From Chloranthus sessilifolius (Eukaryota; Streptophyta; Magnoliopsida; Chloranthales; Chloranthaceae): 64,000 bases of DNA. A model generated the notes under the pieces. It worked only from the letters and a program-made list of their open reading frames with translations. It had not been told where the DNA came from and made no database searches. The stretch is taken from NCBI GenBank assembly GCA_021018995.1, contig CM037585.1:123656831-123720830 (forward strand), given 5' to 3'. Numbering within the stretch: the first letter of the stretch is position 1; every line of letters begins with the position of its first letter. Shown here piece after piece: positions 1 to 10,899 of the stretch. Made by a program: the position numbers and the translations under genes.

Positions 1-2590
1 ATCGCCTTGCTTTGGTGTTTCCCTCTCTTGTAAGCTGGAATCAATCGGCTTTCATCAAAGGTCGTAAAATTACAGAGAACATCTTGATGGCTCATGAATT
101 GGTTAGAAATTTTCATCTTACTTCTGGACCAAAAGCTTTCTGCGCAAAGATTGATTTTCAAAAGACTTTTGACAAAGTCAGATGGGACTTTATTATTTCT
201 ATCTTTAAGTAGTTGGGTTTCGATGACATATGGTTGCAATGGATCAAGGAATGCATTACTACTCCGATGTTTTCTCTCCTGATCAACGGCACCCCTCAAG
301 GCTACTTTGGAAGCAGTTGCGGTATTCGACAAGGAGATCTCTTATCTCCCCTCATATTCATTCTTGTAATGGAAGTCTTCACATGCCTCCTTGATGAACA
401 GATTGAGCAAAGGAAAATTTTACCTTTGGAATATGCTAATTGCACTTCTATCTCACATTTAATATTTGTGGATGATCTATTCATTATTATGAAGGAGGAC
501 ATTCCATCTGCTACGGCGCTTCGATGCCTCCTTGATAGCTTTTACCTTATCTCAGGATTTAAGGTAAACGATTCTAAAAGTACCATTATATGTAGTGAAG
601 CATGATCCCTCCAAAGTCAAATCATCTTTGCACTTCGCTTTTCTGAAGGAACTTTACCGATCAAATACCTGGGTCTTCCATTATTTTCTTGCAAGATGTC
701 ATTCTCTACTTGCAATCCGCTCATTGATAAGATCCAAAATCGCCTAGCTGGATGGAAAAGTAACCTTCTCTCTTATGCGAGTAGGGTGGAGCTCATCAAA
801 TCTGTACTTAGTAGCTATCAGATTTACTGGTCTGGGGCTTTCTTTCTTTCAAGGAAAGTCATTCAAAAATTAAAGCAAATTTTTTCCAGATTCCTTTGGA
901 AGGGTCCTTCTTTGGCCCAATCGCTTCATCCTATTAATTGGAATCGCATTTGCAAACCGACTAATGAAGGAGGTCTTGGGTTGCGCAGAATTGTGGATTG
1001 AAACAATGCGGGACTTTCAAAGCTTTTTTGGAATATTGTTTCTAGCAATTCTTTATGGGCTAACTGGTGCACTACAAGATATATTATTCCTTCTGATGTT
1101 TGGAGTTGCTCCCTCCCCAATAGCTGTTCCTATGCTTGGAAAGATATTATGAGAGTCCGTGATACTATAAAATCACAATTTCTAGTAATCATTGGGGATG
1201 GCACCACCACCAAAATTTAGAGTGACCCTTGGCTAGAAAATGGTTCTCTTCTCCAAAAATATCGTCGATGCTCGATGGTTCATTCGGGTATCAATGAGGA
1301 TACCTTGGTTTCGGAGCTATATGATATTGACGGCTGGATGCTCCCTACATCGTATACAAGGCGATTGGAAGATGCTTGGAAAGATGTCATAGAGCATCCT
1401 CTCCCGCAGGCCAACACCAAAGACAAGATTATTTGGAAATCTAATCCATTTGGTAATTTCTCTCTCAAAGCTGCTTGGAAATGCTTCAAATCAGATGCTT
1501 CTATTGTTCCTTGGAAATCTCTCATATGGCACCTACAGAAAATTCCTAAACATGCGTTTTGTGCTTGGCTTGCCATCCAAGGAAAACTTTTAACCATTGA
1601 TAATCTTGGTAAAAGAGGCCTTGCAATTCCTTCAAGATGTGTCTTCTGTTGGTCTTAATCAGAAGATCATGACCATCTCTTCTTCAATTGTTTCTTCTCT
1701 AGTTTGATTTGGCGATCTATTCTCCATAGGCTTCGAATCACGAAAAGAACAATCAGAAATTTTTCTGATGAGATCAATTACTGCATGGAAAAATATAAAA
1801 GTAATGATAGCCACGCCTCACTGATAAGGATTACCCTTGCCACAACGATTTGGTATATTTGGAAGGAAAGAAATAGTCACATTTGAGGACTCAATTTCGC
1901 ACAAACGAGTTATTTTGAAAAGAATTGTTGAGGATGTCTCAATTAAAAGTCATAATACCAACATTCTTGAATCTGGCACCTCTGTCTAATAGTTATGTGC
2001 TCCAATGATTTCTAATGGTCTTGTTCCCTGCCAATGGACCCCTCCTTCATTTGGTTCTATAAAGTTAAATTCTGATGCTTCAAAGATGGGAGATAGATAT
2101 AGCATCGGTGGCATTCTGCGAGATCACATTGGCAACCATATTGCCAGTTTTCATGCCCACCTATTGCCCATGATATCACTCATGCTGAAATTAATGCGAT
2201 CCAACAAGGACTTCATCTTACGACTTCTCTTCAACTTACAAGTCTCATTGTTGAATCTGACTCTCTTCTTGCCATATGTATCACAAATTATTGCACAATT
2301 CCATGGCAATATACCTTCCCTTTGAGGAAGGTAAACTCACTTGCCCAACACTTCCAATGTTGCACATTTCACCACATATGGCGAGAGATGAATTATAGCG
2401 TTAATCTCCTTGCTCAAACCGGAATGGATGTTAATGATGTTATCCGGTGGTATGGCTCTGATATTTCTCCCCTTCTCAACTCTCTCATGAGGGAGGATTT
2501 GATTTGTATTCAATATCTTATGTAATCTTCTCCTCTTTTTTCAATAAAAGGGTAGGGTCCCTCCAACCCCTTTAATTATTTAAAAAAAAA
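1..2590 (+). mobile_element. L1-type LINE, 3' part, truncated by window edge
   Basis: Non-LTR retrotransposon of the plant L1 kind. Only the reverse transcriptase core onward is present because the window starts inside ORF2. The order is RT, zf-RVT zinc-binding region, RNase H-like region, short 3' UTR with AATAAA near 2,543, and a short A-run at 2,581-2,589 that ends the element. This order with a terminal A-run is typical of plant L1 LINEs with a C-terminal RNase H. The 5' UTR, ORF1 and endonuclease would lie to the left of the window. Confidence 0.92.
12..2525 (+). pseudogene. LINE ORF2 remnant (RT, zf-RVT, RNase H)
   Basis: The RT shows the plant-LINE blocks QSAFIKGR (about 45), FCAKIDFQKTFDKV, GIRQGDLLSPLIFILVMEV (about 330-375) and a catalytic box F-V-D-D near 468 in place of F-A-D-D. 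The RT and zf-RVT parts stay in one frame from 12 to 1,886 but carry stops at 210-212, 603-605, 999-1001, 1218-1220, 1656-1658 and 1884-1886. The zf-RVT region is recognisable near 1,520-1,660 (WHLQKIPKHAFCAWL, then a C-x2-C-like end). An RNase H-like stretch (IKLNSDASK..., GGILRD) is at 2,050-2,140 in another frame, so at least one frameshift lies between 1,886 and 2,050. The last part (2,322-2,525) is back in the first frame. No protein can be made from it. Confidence 0.9.
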
Positions 2591-2836
2591 GATAAACAAG
2601 TAAGCTCGTACAATAATTCATCAGAGAAAAACGTAAGCTTGTACAATAATCTACAATAATATATGTAGTTTGCTTGTCCAATAATCTACAATAATAAATG
2701 TAACACATAATTATATATAACAAATCCGAAAAAGTTTTACAAATAAATATGAGAATGACAAGACTCAAAATATTATATAATGATAGCTCAAAATTTGATG
2801 TAAGAAGCATCAAGCTCCTGTTAGATGCGTGGAGCT
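2591..2836. other. AT-rich spacer
   Basis: No gene is seen. The stretch holds short imperfect direct repeats of the kind GTACAATAATCTACAATAA around 2,605-2,700 and otherwise AT-rich sequence. Confidence 0.5.
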
Positions 2837-2850
2837 ATATATATATATAT
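2837..2850. repeat. (TA)n microsatellite, left of fold-back element 1
   Basis: About seven TA units directly abut the left end of the fold-back element that starts at 2,851. Confidence 0.85.
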
Positions 2851-3841
2851 GAGGCCCGAGACTATGCGCTTAGGCGTAGAGATATATCTACACCAATTGA
2901 TATGGGTGTGACACATTGTGTCCTTTTTGTGAAGTGATGGGTAGCATGGGAACCACTTTACTAACTAGAGTTAAACTTTTAAAATATTTTACTACCCTTT
3001 CAGCCATCATTCTTGACTTTTTTAAAGTCTCTTTCATTTCTCTATTTTTCTAAGAAAGTGTCAGACATATTTTTTTAGGTATATTTTAATAAAAAAATGT
3101 GGCCTCCCGACAGTGAAGCGCCAGCACCTCGGCAGCGAATTGCCGACTCCCCAAAAATGAGGCATCAGCACCCCGATAAGCGAGGCACTGGCACCCCGGT
3201 GGTGAAGCGCTAGCACCCCGGTGCCGGGGTGCCAGCGCCGACGCTTCGTTTTAAGGGCGGTAGTGCCTCTATATCAAGGTGTCGGCGCTTTGATAAAAAA
3301 ATAAAAAAATTATCGAAGCGCCGGCGCCCCTAAAAATTTATTTTTTTATCGAAGTGATGGCACTTCGTTTTAGAGACGTCAGCGCTTCGATAAAAAAATA
3401 ATAATAATAAAAATAAAAATAAAAAATAAATTATTTTTTTAATCGAAGCACTGACGCTTCGTTTTAGGGGCACCAGCGCTTTGATAAAAATAAAATTATA
3501 TATATATATATGTATATATTATCGAAGTGTCGGTGCTCCTAAAACGAGGCGTCAACGCTCTATTTTTTTTTTAGCGAAGCATCGGCACCTCGACGCCAGG
3601 GTGCCAACGCTTCGCTATTGAGGTGCTAGTGCTTCACTACTAGGAGGCCATATTTTTTTATTAAAATATATATAAAAAAGTATGTCTGACACTTTCTTAG
3701 AAAAATGAAGAAAATAACGACACTTTAAAAAAGTCAAGAATGATGACTAGAATGGTATTAAAATATTTTAAAAGCGTAACTCTAGTTAGTAAAGTGGTTC
3801 CCATGCCACCCATCACTTCACAAAAAGGACAGCATTTTCCA

Positions 3842-3850
<9 letters not shown>
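2851..3850. mobile_element. Fold-back DNA element, copy 1 (long inverted repeats)
   Basis: The block at about 2,910-3,110 (TTTTTGTGAAGTGATGGGTA, then CCACTTTACTAACTAGAGTT) returns as its reverse complement at about 3,635-3,833, so the element is one large imperfect palindrome of nearly 1 kb. The interior (about 3,100-3,640) is made of short GC-rich repeats with the cores GAAGCGCCAGCGCCCC and CGAAGCGCCGGCGCTTCG, separated by A/T runs, and is itself largely inverted around the centre. It has no coding capacity. A related copy lies at 35,589-36,930. The right end lacks about 60 bp of the terminal repeat seen at the left and runs into a (CT)n(TA)n tract. The superfamily is unknown; a fold-back or Mutator-like non-autonomous element is likely. 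Confidence 0.8.

Positions 3851-3913
<63 letters not shown>
3848..3913. repeat. (CT)n(TA)n compound microsatellite
   Basis: About 17 CT units are followed by about 15 TA units, adjoining the right end of fold-back element 1. Confidence 0.95.
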
Positions 3914-3916
<3 letters not shown>

Positions 3917-3934
3917 TCTCATTTGTGTACTCTT

Positions 3935-4345
3935 TTATTCTCACCCGTTTTTGGAATAAGTATCACAATTTTTCATGGACTAAAATCATTGACTGATTTG
4001 AATCAGATGATGGAAATTATTTTTTGTATCAATCTTCCCCATGATAGATCTTAAGATCATGGCGGGCGCCCATCAGACAATCAAATGTTGATTCCACAAT
4101 GCACATGTCCCTAAAAGTGAAGGTCAACTCTTTGGCCTATGATCTAGGTCACTTTTGGGGATGTGTGCTATGTGGAATCAATATCTGACCATCCAATAGG
4201 TGTGACATGATCTTAAGATCTATTTTGTAGAAGATTGGAAGAACAAATAATCTCCGTTGCCTAACTCAAACCATTCAATGGTTTTTGTTCGGGAAAAACA
4301 TTGTCGTTCTTACTTCGAAAATGAGTGAGAATGGTCGTACCCTTT
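3935..4345. mobile_element. Palindromic MITE, family GATGATGGA, copy A
   Basis: The left arm (GAATCAGATGATGG, AATCTTCC, GATCTTAAGATCATG, TTGATTCCACA, CTAAAAGTGA) is mirrored by the right arm (TCACTTTTGGGGATGTGTGC, TGTGGAATCA, CATGATCTTAAGATC, GAAGATTGGAA). The turn is near 4,130-4,145. It is a non-coding fold-back element of about 0.4 kb. Other copies lie at 37,793-38,210, 39,472-39,890, 40,120-40,745 and, degraded, near 34,085 and between 61,150 and 62,170. Confidence 0.75.
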
Positions 4346-4635
4346 ATCCTATTAATAAAATTTCTTTACTGTCTGCCAAAATAAAAGTCTCTCTCTCTCT
4401 CTCTCCACATATATCGCGAGAAGGGGGTGTTGTCGCAGTTGAGATGGTGAGATGAAAAGATTAATTTTTTCTAAGCATGAATTTAGCGTAGCTCTTCCCA
4501 ACTCTGCTCTAGCTCTTTACCTGCTCCCTACCAATTTCGTGTTAGAGCAAGTTTTACCATCTCTTATGGGGAGCTTACTTTTCATTTAAAACAGCTCCTT
4601 CCAACGTAATTGGGATGATCTGTTTTACCAAACAT

Positions 4636-4787
4636 CACGACAAAATTCAAGTGTTTCAGCGGCACTTGCCATTAAGGCAGTTTTTGTAGCGGTAGAACTA
4701 ATAGCGGCAGTTTTTGGTAGCGACAGGACTAATAGCAGCAGTTTTTTGTTAAAAAAATTGTTGCTAATAGTCTTATTTTTTGTAGTG
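4636..4787. mobile_element. CACTA-type MITE, copy 1
   Basis: The ends are CACGACAAAA and TTTTTTGTAGTG, close to the family ends CACTACAAAAAATAAG / CTTATTTTTTGTAGTG. Subterminal repeats of the type TAGCGGCAGTTTTT fill the inside. It is flanked by CAT on both sides, the 3-bp target duplication of the CACTA (En/Spm) superfamily. About 150 bp, non-coding. Confidence 0.85.
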
Positions 4788-5312
4788 CATGCTCCACAGC
4801 CCCCGGTCAAAGTCATGAGTGGCTCACGCCCCAGGGAGCTATCCCAAAAGCACCCCAAAAGCTTTCCCAACAATCTTTCCAAAACTCCAAAAAAATATTT
4901 CTTAGGGTGCATTTAATTGGATAAAAATATGAAAAAGTGAGCAAGTTATTAATCTTATATTTATTCATGGATTCTTAGCTCGAAGGAATCTATAAGATTC
5001 CTATATTGTTCATCACTTTTTACTGTCTGAAGGAATCTATAAGATTCCTCTGTTCATCATTTTTCCCGGTTTGGATAGCCAAATTGATAGAGATTAGGAA
5101 TCTATTGGGAATTGGTGACTTAAGGAAACTAGGCCTCTCAATGGACCGGACTTGTCCAGATTTCAGCTTGCACACGATCCAAATAATCAGGCCTTTTGGG
5201 TGTGTAAGCCCGATTTGAGACCCAAAATCATTGACCTACCATAAAAGAAATAATTTTATTTCTTCTTTCTTTCCATTTTAATTTATTGAGCTTTGTCCTA
5301 TTTTCATTTGTA
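4788..5312. other. Unclassified spacer
   Basis: No gene is seen. A direct repeat GAAGGAATCTATAAGATTCC occurs twice (about 4,982-5,001 and 5,031-5,050). The rest has no recognised feature. Confidence 0.4.
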
Positions 5313-5607
5313 CTAGTAAGGATGTACGTGCAAATGCACGTAGATTGAAGGATTAGAAATCATCTCATCCCTTAAAACTAAAATTAAATTCAACGGCTAG
5401 GATTCACCTAGGATTTTTAATTAATATATTTATATTTTAAGAACTCTAATTATTAAATTACTACGATATCCTTTAGCATATTTCAACCATATCATATCCT
5501 AGGACAGATTGCATGCCATATATAACAGAAAGTAAACCCAGACGAAAATAGAAGAAGAAATCGAAGAAACCCATTTTATTTGAGTCGATTTGCCGAGAGA
5601 GAAAGAG

Positions 5608-5706
5608 ATGCGACCCAAGATCATTCTTTTCGGTGACTCGATCAGTGAAGAGTTGTTTGGAGATGGAGGTTGGGGTGCATCTCTTGCTGATCATTTCTCT
5701 CGAACG
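5608..5706 (+). pseudogene. Orphan first exon of a GDSL (IAH1/CPRD49-like) esterase
   Basis: The 33 codons from the ATG at 5,608 read MRPKIILFGDSISEELFGDG and then GWGASLADHFSRT. This is the N-terminus of plant GDSL/SGNH esterases of the isoamyl-acetate-hydrolysing (IAH1, CPRD49, WDL1) kind. G-D-S-I is block I with the catalytic serine, and GGWGASLAD is the usual following block. The reading ends at ACG followed by GTATAT, a possible splice donor, as expected for the first exon of this family. The next exons (RGYGGYNTRWAL-type sequence) are not found in the following kilobases. The fragment lies in the probable Helitron, in antisense to it, so it is most likely a captured exon. A real gene with a very long first intron is less likely. 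Confidence 0.8.
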
Positions 5707-5757
5707 GTATATAAACTCCATCTTATTCTAGTTTTAATGGTGGTGATTTAGTCTTCT

Positions 5758-5848
5758 TGATGGGCCGAAGAATGGAGATCCGGCGATTCAAGTTCGGAAA
5801 GCGAGGCGCCGAAGAATGGAGATCCAGTGATTCAAGTTCGAAAAAAAT
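5758..5848. repeat. Short tandem duplication after the GDSL exon
   Basis: GCCGAAGAATGGAGATCC followed by a GATTCAAGTTCG tail occurs twice in tandem with few differences. Confidence 0.7.
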
Positions 5849-6164
5849 AATAACTGTATCAAAATATAAAATAAGCAAAAACTCATATGATATTTCTTAA
5901 TCCAATCTCATTTACAGTCATACATAAAGATCTCTGATTATAAAAATACGCCTCTATATCGGACCATGGCGAAAACAAACCAGTTTCGGTTTATGCCATC
6001 CAATACAAAATTACAAACAACTCGATACGAAATTGTATCTTATAATTCTAATGCCTATAATTATTACCTCCATATTAGAGTCAGGCAAAGATAATAACAT
6101 AAAGATATGATCTTTTTGAGTGAAACAACTAACCCATATCCCCAATTGATAAATAAAAAATAAC

Positions 6165-6545
6165 CCGAATGGAAATCTAACAGTTTCAGGATAAATAAAA
6201 AAAAAAAAATTTGGATCAGATTCATGTCATCAATAAAATATAAAATTGGTCAAAAATAAATCAAAGCAAATTAAGAGACATAAATAAAACAAAGACAAAT
6301 ATACCTGAAATCGGGAAAAAACAATGTGTTAATAAGAGACTACTTGCTTAACGAAAATCTGTGGAAATCTAATTGTTTCAGGATGAATAAACAAACACAA
6401 AATCTTGGATCAGATTCATGTCATCAATAAATATAAAACTGGTCAAAAATAAATCAAAGAAAATTAAGAGATATTAATAAAATAAAGACATAAACATACC
6501 TGAAATCGGGAAAAAAATGATGTGTTAATGAGAGACTCATTGCTT
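6165..6545. repeat. Tandem duplication of about 185 bp inside the Helitron
   Basis: Two neighbouring copies share GGAAATCTAA, TTTCAGGAT, GGATCAGATTCATGTCATC, ACCTGAAATCGGGAAAAAA and GAGACT in the same order (about 6,167-6,360 and 6,361-6,545). Non-coding. Confidence 0.85.
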
Positions 6546-6974
6546 ATCGAAAATCGGTGTATGATTTATTTTTATTTTTCACCTTTTATTTTATAAAATT
6601 TCAATGAGGAGAAGGAGATATTTATTAGCGTTTATTTAGGAGAGAGAGTCATGTACATGGGAGAGAGAGAGAATTACATTTTGTATCATATATGAGTTAT
6701 GGGCTAGTTTAGAGTCCTAGTTTAATTAGAAGATTTTTAGAGTCCTAGTTTAATTCTCTTAGAGGCATTTTAGGTATGAAAATATAACAGAAACTATTCT
6801 TACTTTTATATATTTTCATCTGTATATAGGTCCCTCTTACAAAAAGATAAAAAATAAGATAAAAGGAAGAAAAAAATTATGAAATGGTAAAAAAGGAAAA
6901 AGAAGAATAATATGACAATGGTGGTGCTTCTATGCTTGCAATCGCTTGAAAAACACTCAATTTCTATAGACCTA

Positions 6975-7136
6975 CACTACAAAAAATAAGATTATTAGGG
7001 GCAGCCCAAAAACTCCCGCTATTAATAAAAAACTGCCACTAATACCCTCATCGGCAGTTTAGCAGTAGCTTTTTGGCTAATAGCGACAATTTTATACGGC
7101 CACTAATAATCTTATTTTTTATAGTGCTGGTGCAGC
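6975..7136. mobile_element. CACTA-type MITE, copy 2
   Basis: It starts CACTACAAAAAATAAG and ends CTTATTTTTTATAGTG, with TAGCGACAATTTT and GGCAGTTT subterminal repeats. Flanks are CTA and CTG, a slightly altered 3-bp duplication. Confidence 0.85.
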
Positions 7137-7240
7137 ATGCCAATGCTTTGGAGATTCTTTTAAATGGGTGGAATGCTTGCCTTATTGCATCTCCAATCAA
7201 ACGTGTCATGCATAGAAATGTGGTCACCTATAAATTATCT

Positions 7241-7401
7241 CACTACAAAAAATAAGGTGTTTTAGTGGCACTTGCTGTTAAGGCAGTTTTTGATAGCAAC
7301 AGGACTAATAGCGCCAGTTTTTTGTAGCGATAGGGCTAATAACAGCTTTTGTTAATAACGACAGTTTTTTTATGCCGCTAATAGTTTTTATTTTTATAGT
7401 G
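7241..7401. mobile_element. CACTA-type MITE, copy 3
   Basis: It starts CACTACAAAAAATAAGGTGT and ends TTTTTATAGTG. It has the GGCACTTGCTGTTAAGGCAG block also seen in copies 1, 4 and 8. Flanks are TCT and TCA. Confidence 0.85.
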
Positions 7402-7453
7402 TCATTTTCTTGTTTTATTGAATTCTTCACAACCTTATAACACGTGTAATAAC

Positions 7454-7907
7454 TGTTGTGCGGAAGCTCACAAACTAACCAACGATCTCACGATGAACAA
7501 TCAAATAAAAATGCAAAAGGAAGAAAATCAACCACAAACACACAAGAGACAATATTTACGTAATTTGGCAATATGCCTATGTCCACGGACATCGATAATA
7601 CACTACATTGATGATCACACAAGAATACAATAACACTCAAGCCTCAGCAAAGCTCTCAATAAAACCCTATACTAATTTTTCAAAGCTTTACATCTCAAGT
7701 TTGTTCTATAATTTTGCAAAGAGCTTTCCCTTTCTATAGAAGACACAAATCCTACTTCTAATCTAAGAGAAACTAGCCTTATATAGAATCTGAATGTAAC
7801 TGGGTCATTGCCAATTAGAGTCAAACTATAATTGAACCTCCAGGTTAAAGCCAACCTCTAAGTTAGAGTTCAACTACAATTCAAACTTTCCAATTTAGAG
7901 CCAAGCA
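7454..7907 (-). repeat. copia 3' LTR
   Basis: Starts TGTTGTGCGGAAGC on the plus strand and ends GAGCCAAGCA. It aligns along its length with 11,964-12,387. The purine-rich tract (minus strand CCAGGTGGAGAA) lies just outside it at about 7,911-7,922. Confidence 0.88.
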
Positions 7908-8284
7908 ATAATTCTCCACCTGGCTTCTTCACCATGTACTCTTTCTTTCGATCATCACTATACTCGTATCACTGCTGCCACCAGCACCCTAAGGGCACTC
8001 AAACCTGCTGAATATTGATCAAATCCAAACAATGTTTAGTCTTGACCACTGATACCATCTTAATCATCATATCCGTAGGATTGTCCCTTGTACTCACATT
8101 CTTCAAAGATATCTTGCTATCATTGATTACTTCCCGTATGAAGTGATATTGTATATCAATTTGCTTGATACGGGCATGATATACATAATTTTTTGCTAAG
8201 TAAATAGTACTCTAACTATTACAGAACACATCGACACTTTCCTGTGTGATCCCCAAATTACCAACTAAACCATGAAGCAACAAT

Positions 8285-8540
8285 ACTTCTTTCGTTGCCT
8301 CTGTTACTGCCATATACTCTGCCTCTATAGTAGACAAAGCCACTGTATCCTATAACATCGACTCCAGCTAATCGAATCACCTGATAACATAAACACATAT
8401 CTCATTGTAGACCGACGCTTATTCAAATCACCCACGTAATCTGAATCTACGTATCCGCATAACTGATGATTTGTACCACTGCAAAAAATCAAATCGACAT
8501 CCTTGGTACCACGTATATACCTCATAATCTATTTTACTGG
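8285..8540 (-). pseudogene. copia RNase H remnant
   Basis: Minus-strand reading contains YIRGTKD, FCSGTNHQLCGYVDSDYVGD and RRSTMRYVFMLSGDSISW, the classic copia RNase H blocks with the catalytic D in the DSDYVGD segment. Part of the broken polyprotein. Confidence 0.85.
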
Positions 8541-9767
8541 TTACCAATGCTCCTTGCCTGGATTAGCCATATACTTGCTGACCACGCTAACGGCTTGTAA
8601 AATATTCGGTCGAGTGCATACCATAGCGTATATCAAGCTATCAACCGCACTCGCGTAAGAAACACGAGCAATGGACTCATGCTCCTCATCTATAGTAGGA
8701 GAAATGTTAGCCGAAAGACGGAAGTGAGCTGCTAATGGAGTACTCACAACCTTTGAGTTCTCCATCGCAAACTGTGAGAGTACCTTCTCTAGATAAATCT
8801 TTTATGTCAGACACAACTGCTCTTTCTTTCTATCTCTTTGAATCTCTATCCCAAGAATCTTTCTCACTACGCCAAAATCTTTCATCTCAAACTTTATGTC
8901 AAGTTGTGATTTTAACTTGTTGATCTCCACCATGTTCTTTGCAGTTATGAGCATGTCATCAATATACAAGAGAAGGTAAATAAATGAGCCATCCGGTAGC
9001 CTCTTGAAGTAAACACAGTTGTCATATTCACTTAGAATATAATTTTTGCCCACCATGAACGTATCAAACCTCTTGTACCACTGTTTCAATGATTGCTTTA
9101 ACCCGTACAAGGACTTTTTCAGTTTGTACACTAACCTCTCTTCTCCAAGAGACTTGAACCCTTTAGGTTGGTTCATATAAACCTCCTCCAGATCACCGTA
9201 TAGAAATATCATTTTTACATTGAGTTACTCCAACTCTAAGTCTAACTGTACTACAATTGACAACAAAACCCGGATTGAAGTATGTATCACAATCGGTGAG
9301 AACACCTCATTATAATCAATGCCTTTCTTTTGCACAGAGCCTCTTGGTACCAACCGTGCTTTGTACCTTGCATCACTATTTTTCGGAGAACTCTATTTCT
9401 TCTTATAAACCTACTTGCACCCAATTGCTCTCTTTCCCTTAGGTAACTCTGTTAGTTCTAAAGTTTGATTCTTGTAAAGAGAATTCATCTCTTCACCCAT
9501 TACGGTCTCCCATTCCCGTGCATATCTACCACTGATTGCATCCTTGAATGAAGATGGATCATTGTCATCCAATGTCAATGCATAGGTGACCATATTCTTG
9601 TAATCGTAGCGAATTGGTGTTCTAATATTCCTTTTGGGTCTTCCACCTGCTAAGGATTGTTCTGGCTCTCTCTCAACTGTTTCTACACTATTCTCTGATG
9701 TAATGACTGTACGAGTTTCTAACTCCACATCAAACTGATTTTTCTCTACCTCTTCTCTAATTTTCAT
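8541..9767 (-). pseudogene. copia reverse transcriptase remnant
   Basis: Recognisable blocks are FLYGDLEEVYMNQPKGF, VYKLKKSLYGLKQSLKQWY, and the catalytic box LLLYIDDMLI in its Y-I-D-D form, then FEMKDFG and ILGIEIQRDR. Upstream is the linker RPKRNIRTPIRYDY and the start of the RT near ALTLDDNDPSSFKDA. Broken. Confidence 0.92.
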
Positions 9768-9779
9768 GATCTATTTACT

Positions 9780-10895
9780 AGAAGTTCGTATAACAGATTC
9801 ATCAAAGGTCACATCTCTGTTGATCACAATCTTATTTTGCTTAGGACAGCATAACCTATATCTTTTTATACCATTTGCATACCCTAAGAAAATCGCTTTT
9901 TTAGCCCTTAGGTCAATTTTACTATCTCTAACATAATAATAAGTTGTATAACAAAAAACCATTAATACACTATAATCTGCAGGCTTCCTTGACCGCATCT
10001 CAATCGAAGTATTTCACTCTATTACTGTAGACAGTGATCTGTTTACTAGGTAGCACGTTGTACTGACTGCCTCGGCCCAGAAGTCTCTACCCAATTTCGC
10101 ATTAGATAACATACATCTTTCATTTTCAAGTAGAGTTCTATTCATACGTTCTATTACCTTATTCTGTTGTGGTGTATTCCTCACTATGAAGTGTTTAACA
10201 ATACCGTTCTCTTCACTGAACTCCTGGAACTGTCCACTGGTGTACTCACCGCCATTATCAGTTCTCAACCGCTTAACCTTTCTTTCAGTCTGGTTCTCAA
10301 ACAGTATTTTCTACCTCTTAAAGATTTTCAACACCTCATCCCTACTTTTTATCATGTAGATCCATACATACCGAGAGTAATCATCGATAAAGGAGATGAA
10401 GTACTTGGCCTCACCTTAAGAAGAAACCTTTGAAGGCCCCCATACATCTGAATGTAGATAGTCCAGTGTGCCTTTTGTAGTGTGAACCGCTATGTTGAAC
10501 TTAACCCTGCACTATTTTCCAAAGACACAATGCTCACAAAAGTCAATTTTGCCGACCTTTACACCTTTTAACAAGTCATACTTACTCAATTCTGTCATCT
10601 CTCTTTCTGATATGTGCCCTAGGCACATGTGTCATAACTGTGTAGAGAACAAACCACTATCATCTGATGTAGATACTGTTGATCCACCTATCACTGTACT
10701 CTTTGATAGAAAGTAGAGGTTCCCAACCTTTTTCGCTTTCATTACAACTAGAGATCCCTTTGTCACCCTAAGAACTCTACCTTGAGCTGTAAACTTGAGC
10801 CCATTAGAGTTTAATGTACCAAGCAATTTGAGGTTTTTCTTCAGTTCCGGAACATAGCATATGTCGGTCAATGTTCTCACAACCTCATCGTGCAT
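9780..10895 (-). pseudogene. copia integrase and GAG-pre-integrase remnant
   Basis: The core has MRTDNGGEYTSGQFQEF (catalytic D), then NTPQQNKVIERMNRTLLE with the catalytic E region and FWAEAVSTTCYLVNRS. The following part reads KIDLRAKKAIFLGYANGIKR. The pre-integrase part (10,632-10,895) has VVRTLTDICYVPELKKNL. Broken. Confidence 0.9.
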
Positions 10896-10899
10896 CTTT

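Larger units (their letters stand above)
5313..6830 (-). mobile_element. Probable non-autonomous Helitron
   Basis: Read on the minus strand, the 3' end has an 18-bp hairpin (plus positions 5,325-5,342, TACGTGCAAATGCACGTA), an 8-nt spacer, then CTAG (5,313-5,316) followed by T: the Helitron 3' layout of hairpin plus CTRR before a host T. The proposed 5' end is at 6,830, where the minus strand reads CCTATATACAGATGAAAATA and then a stretch like ACCTAAAATGCCTC. Helitron 5' ends normally begin TC, so the first base would be changed. There is no RepHel ORF inside. It contains the GDSL exon at 5,608-5,706, and gene-fragment capture is characteristic of Helitrons. The 3' end is better supported than the 5' end. 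Confidence 0.6.

Noticed and set aside
4625-4912. Minus-strand open frame of 95 codons
   Set aside because: It lies over a CACTA-type MITE and spacer, and the translation resembles nothing.
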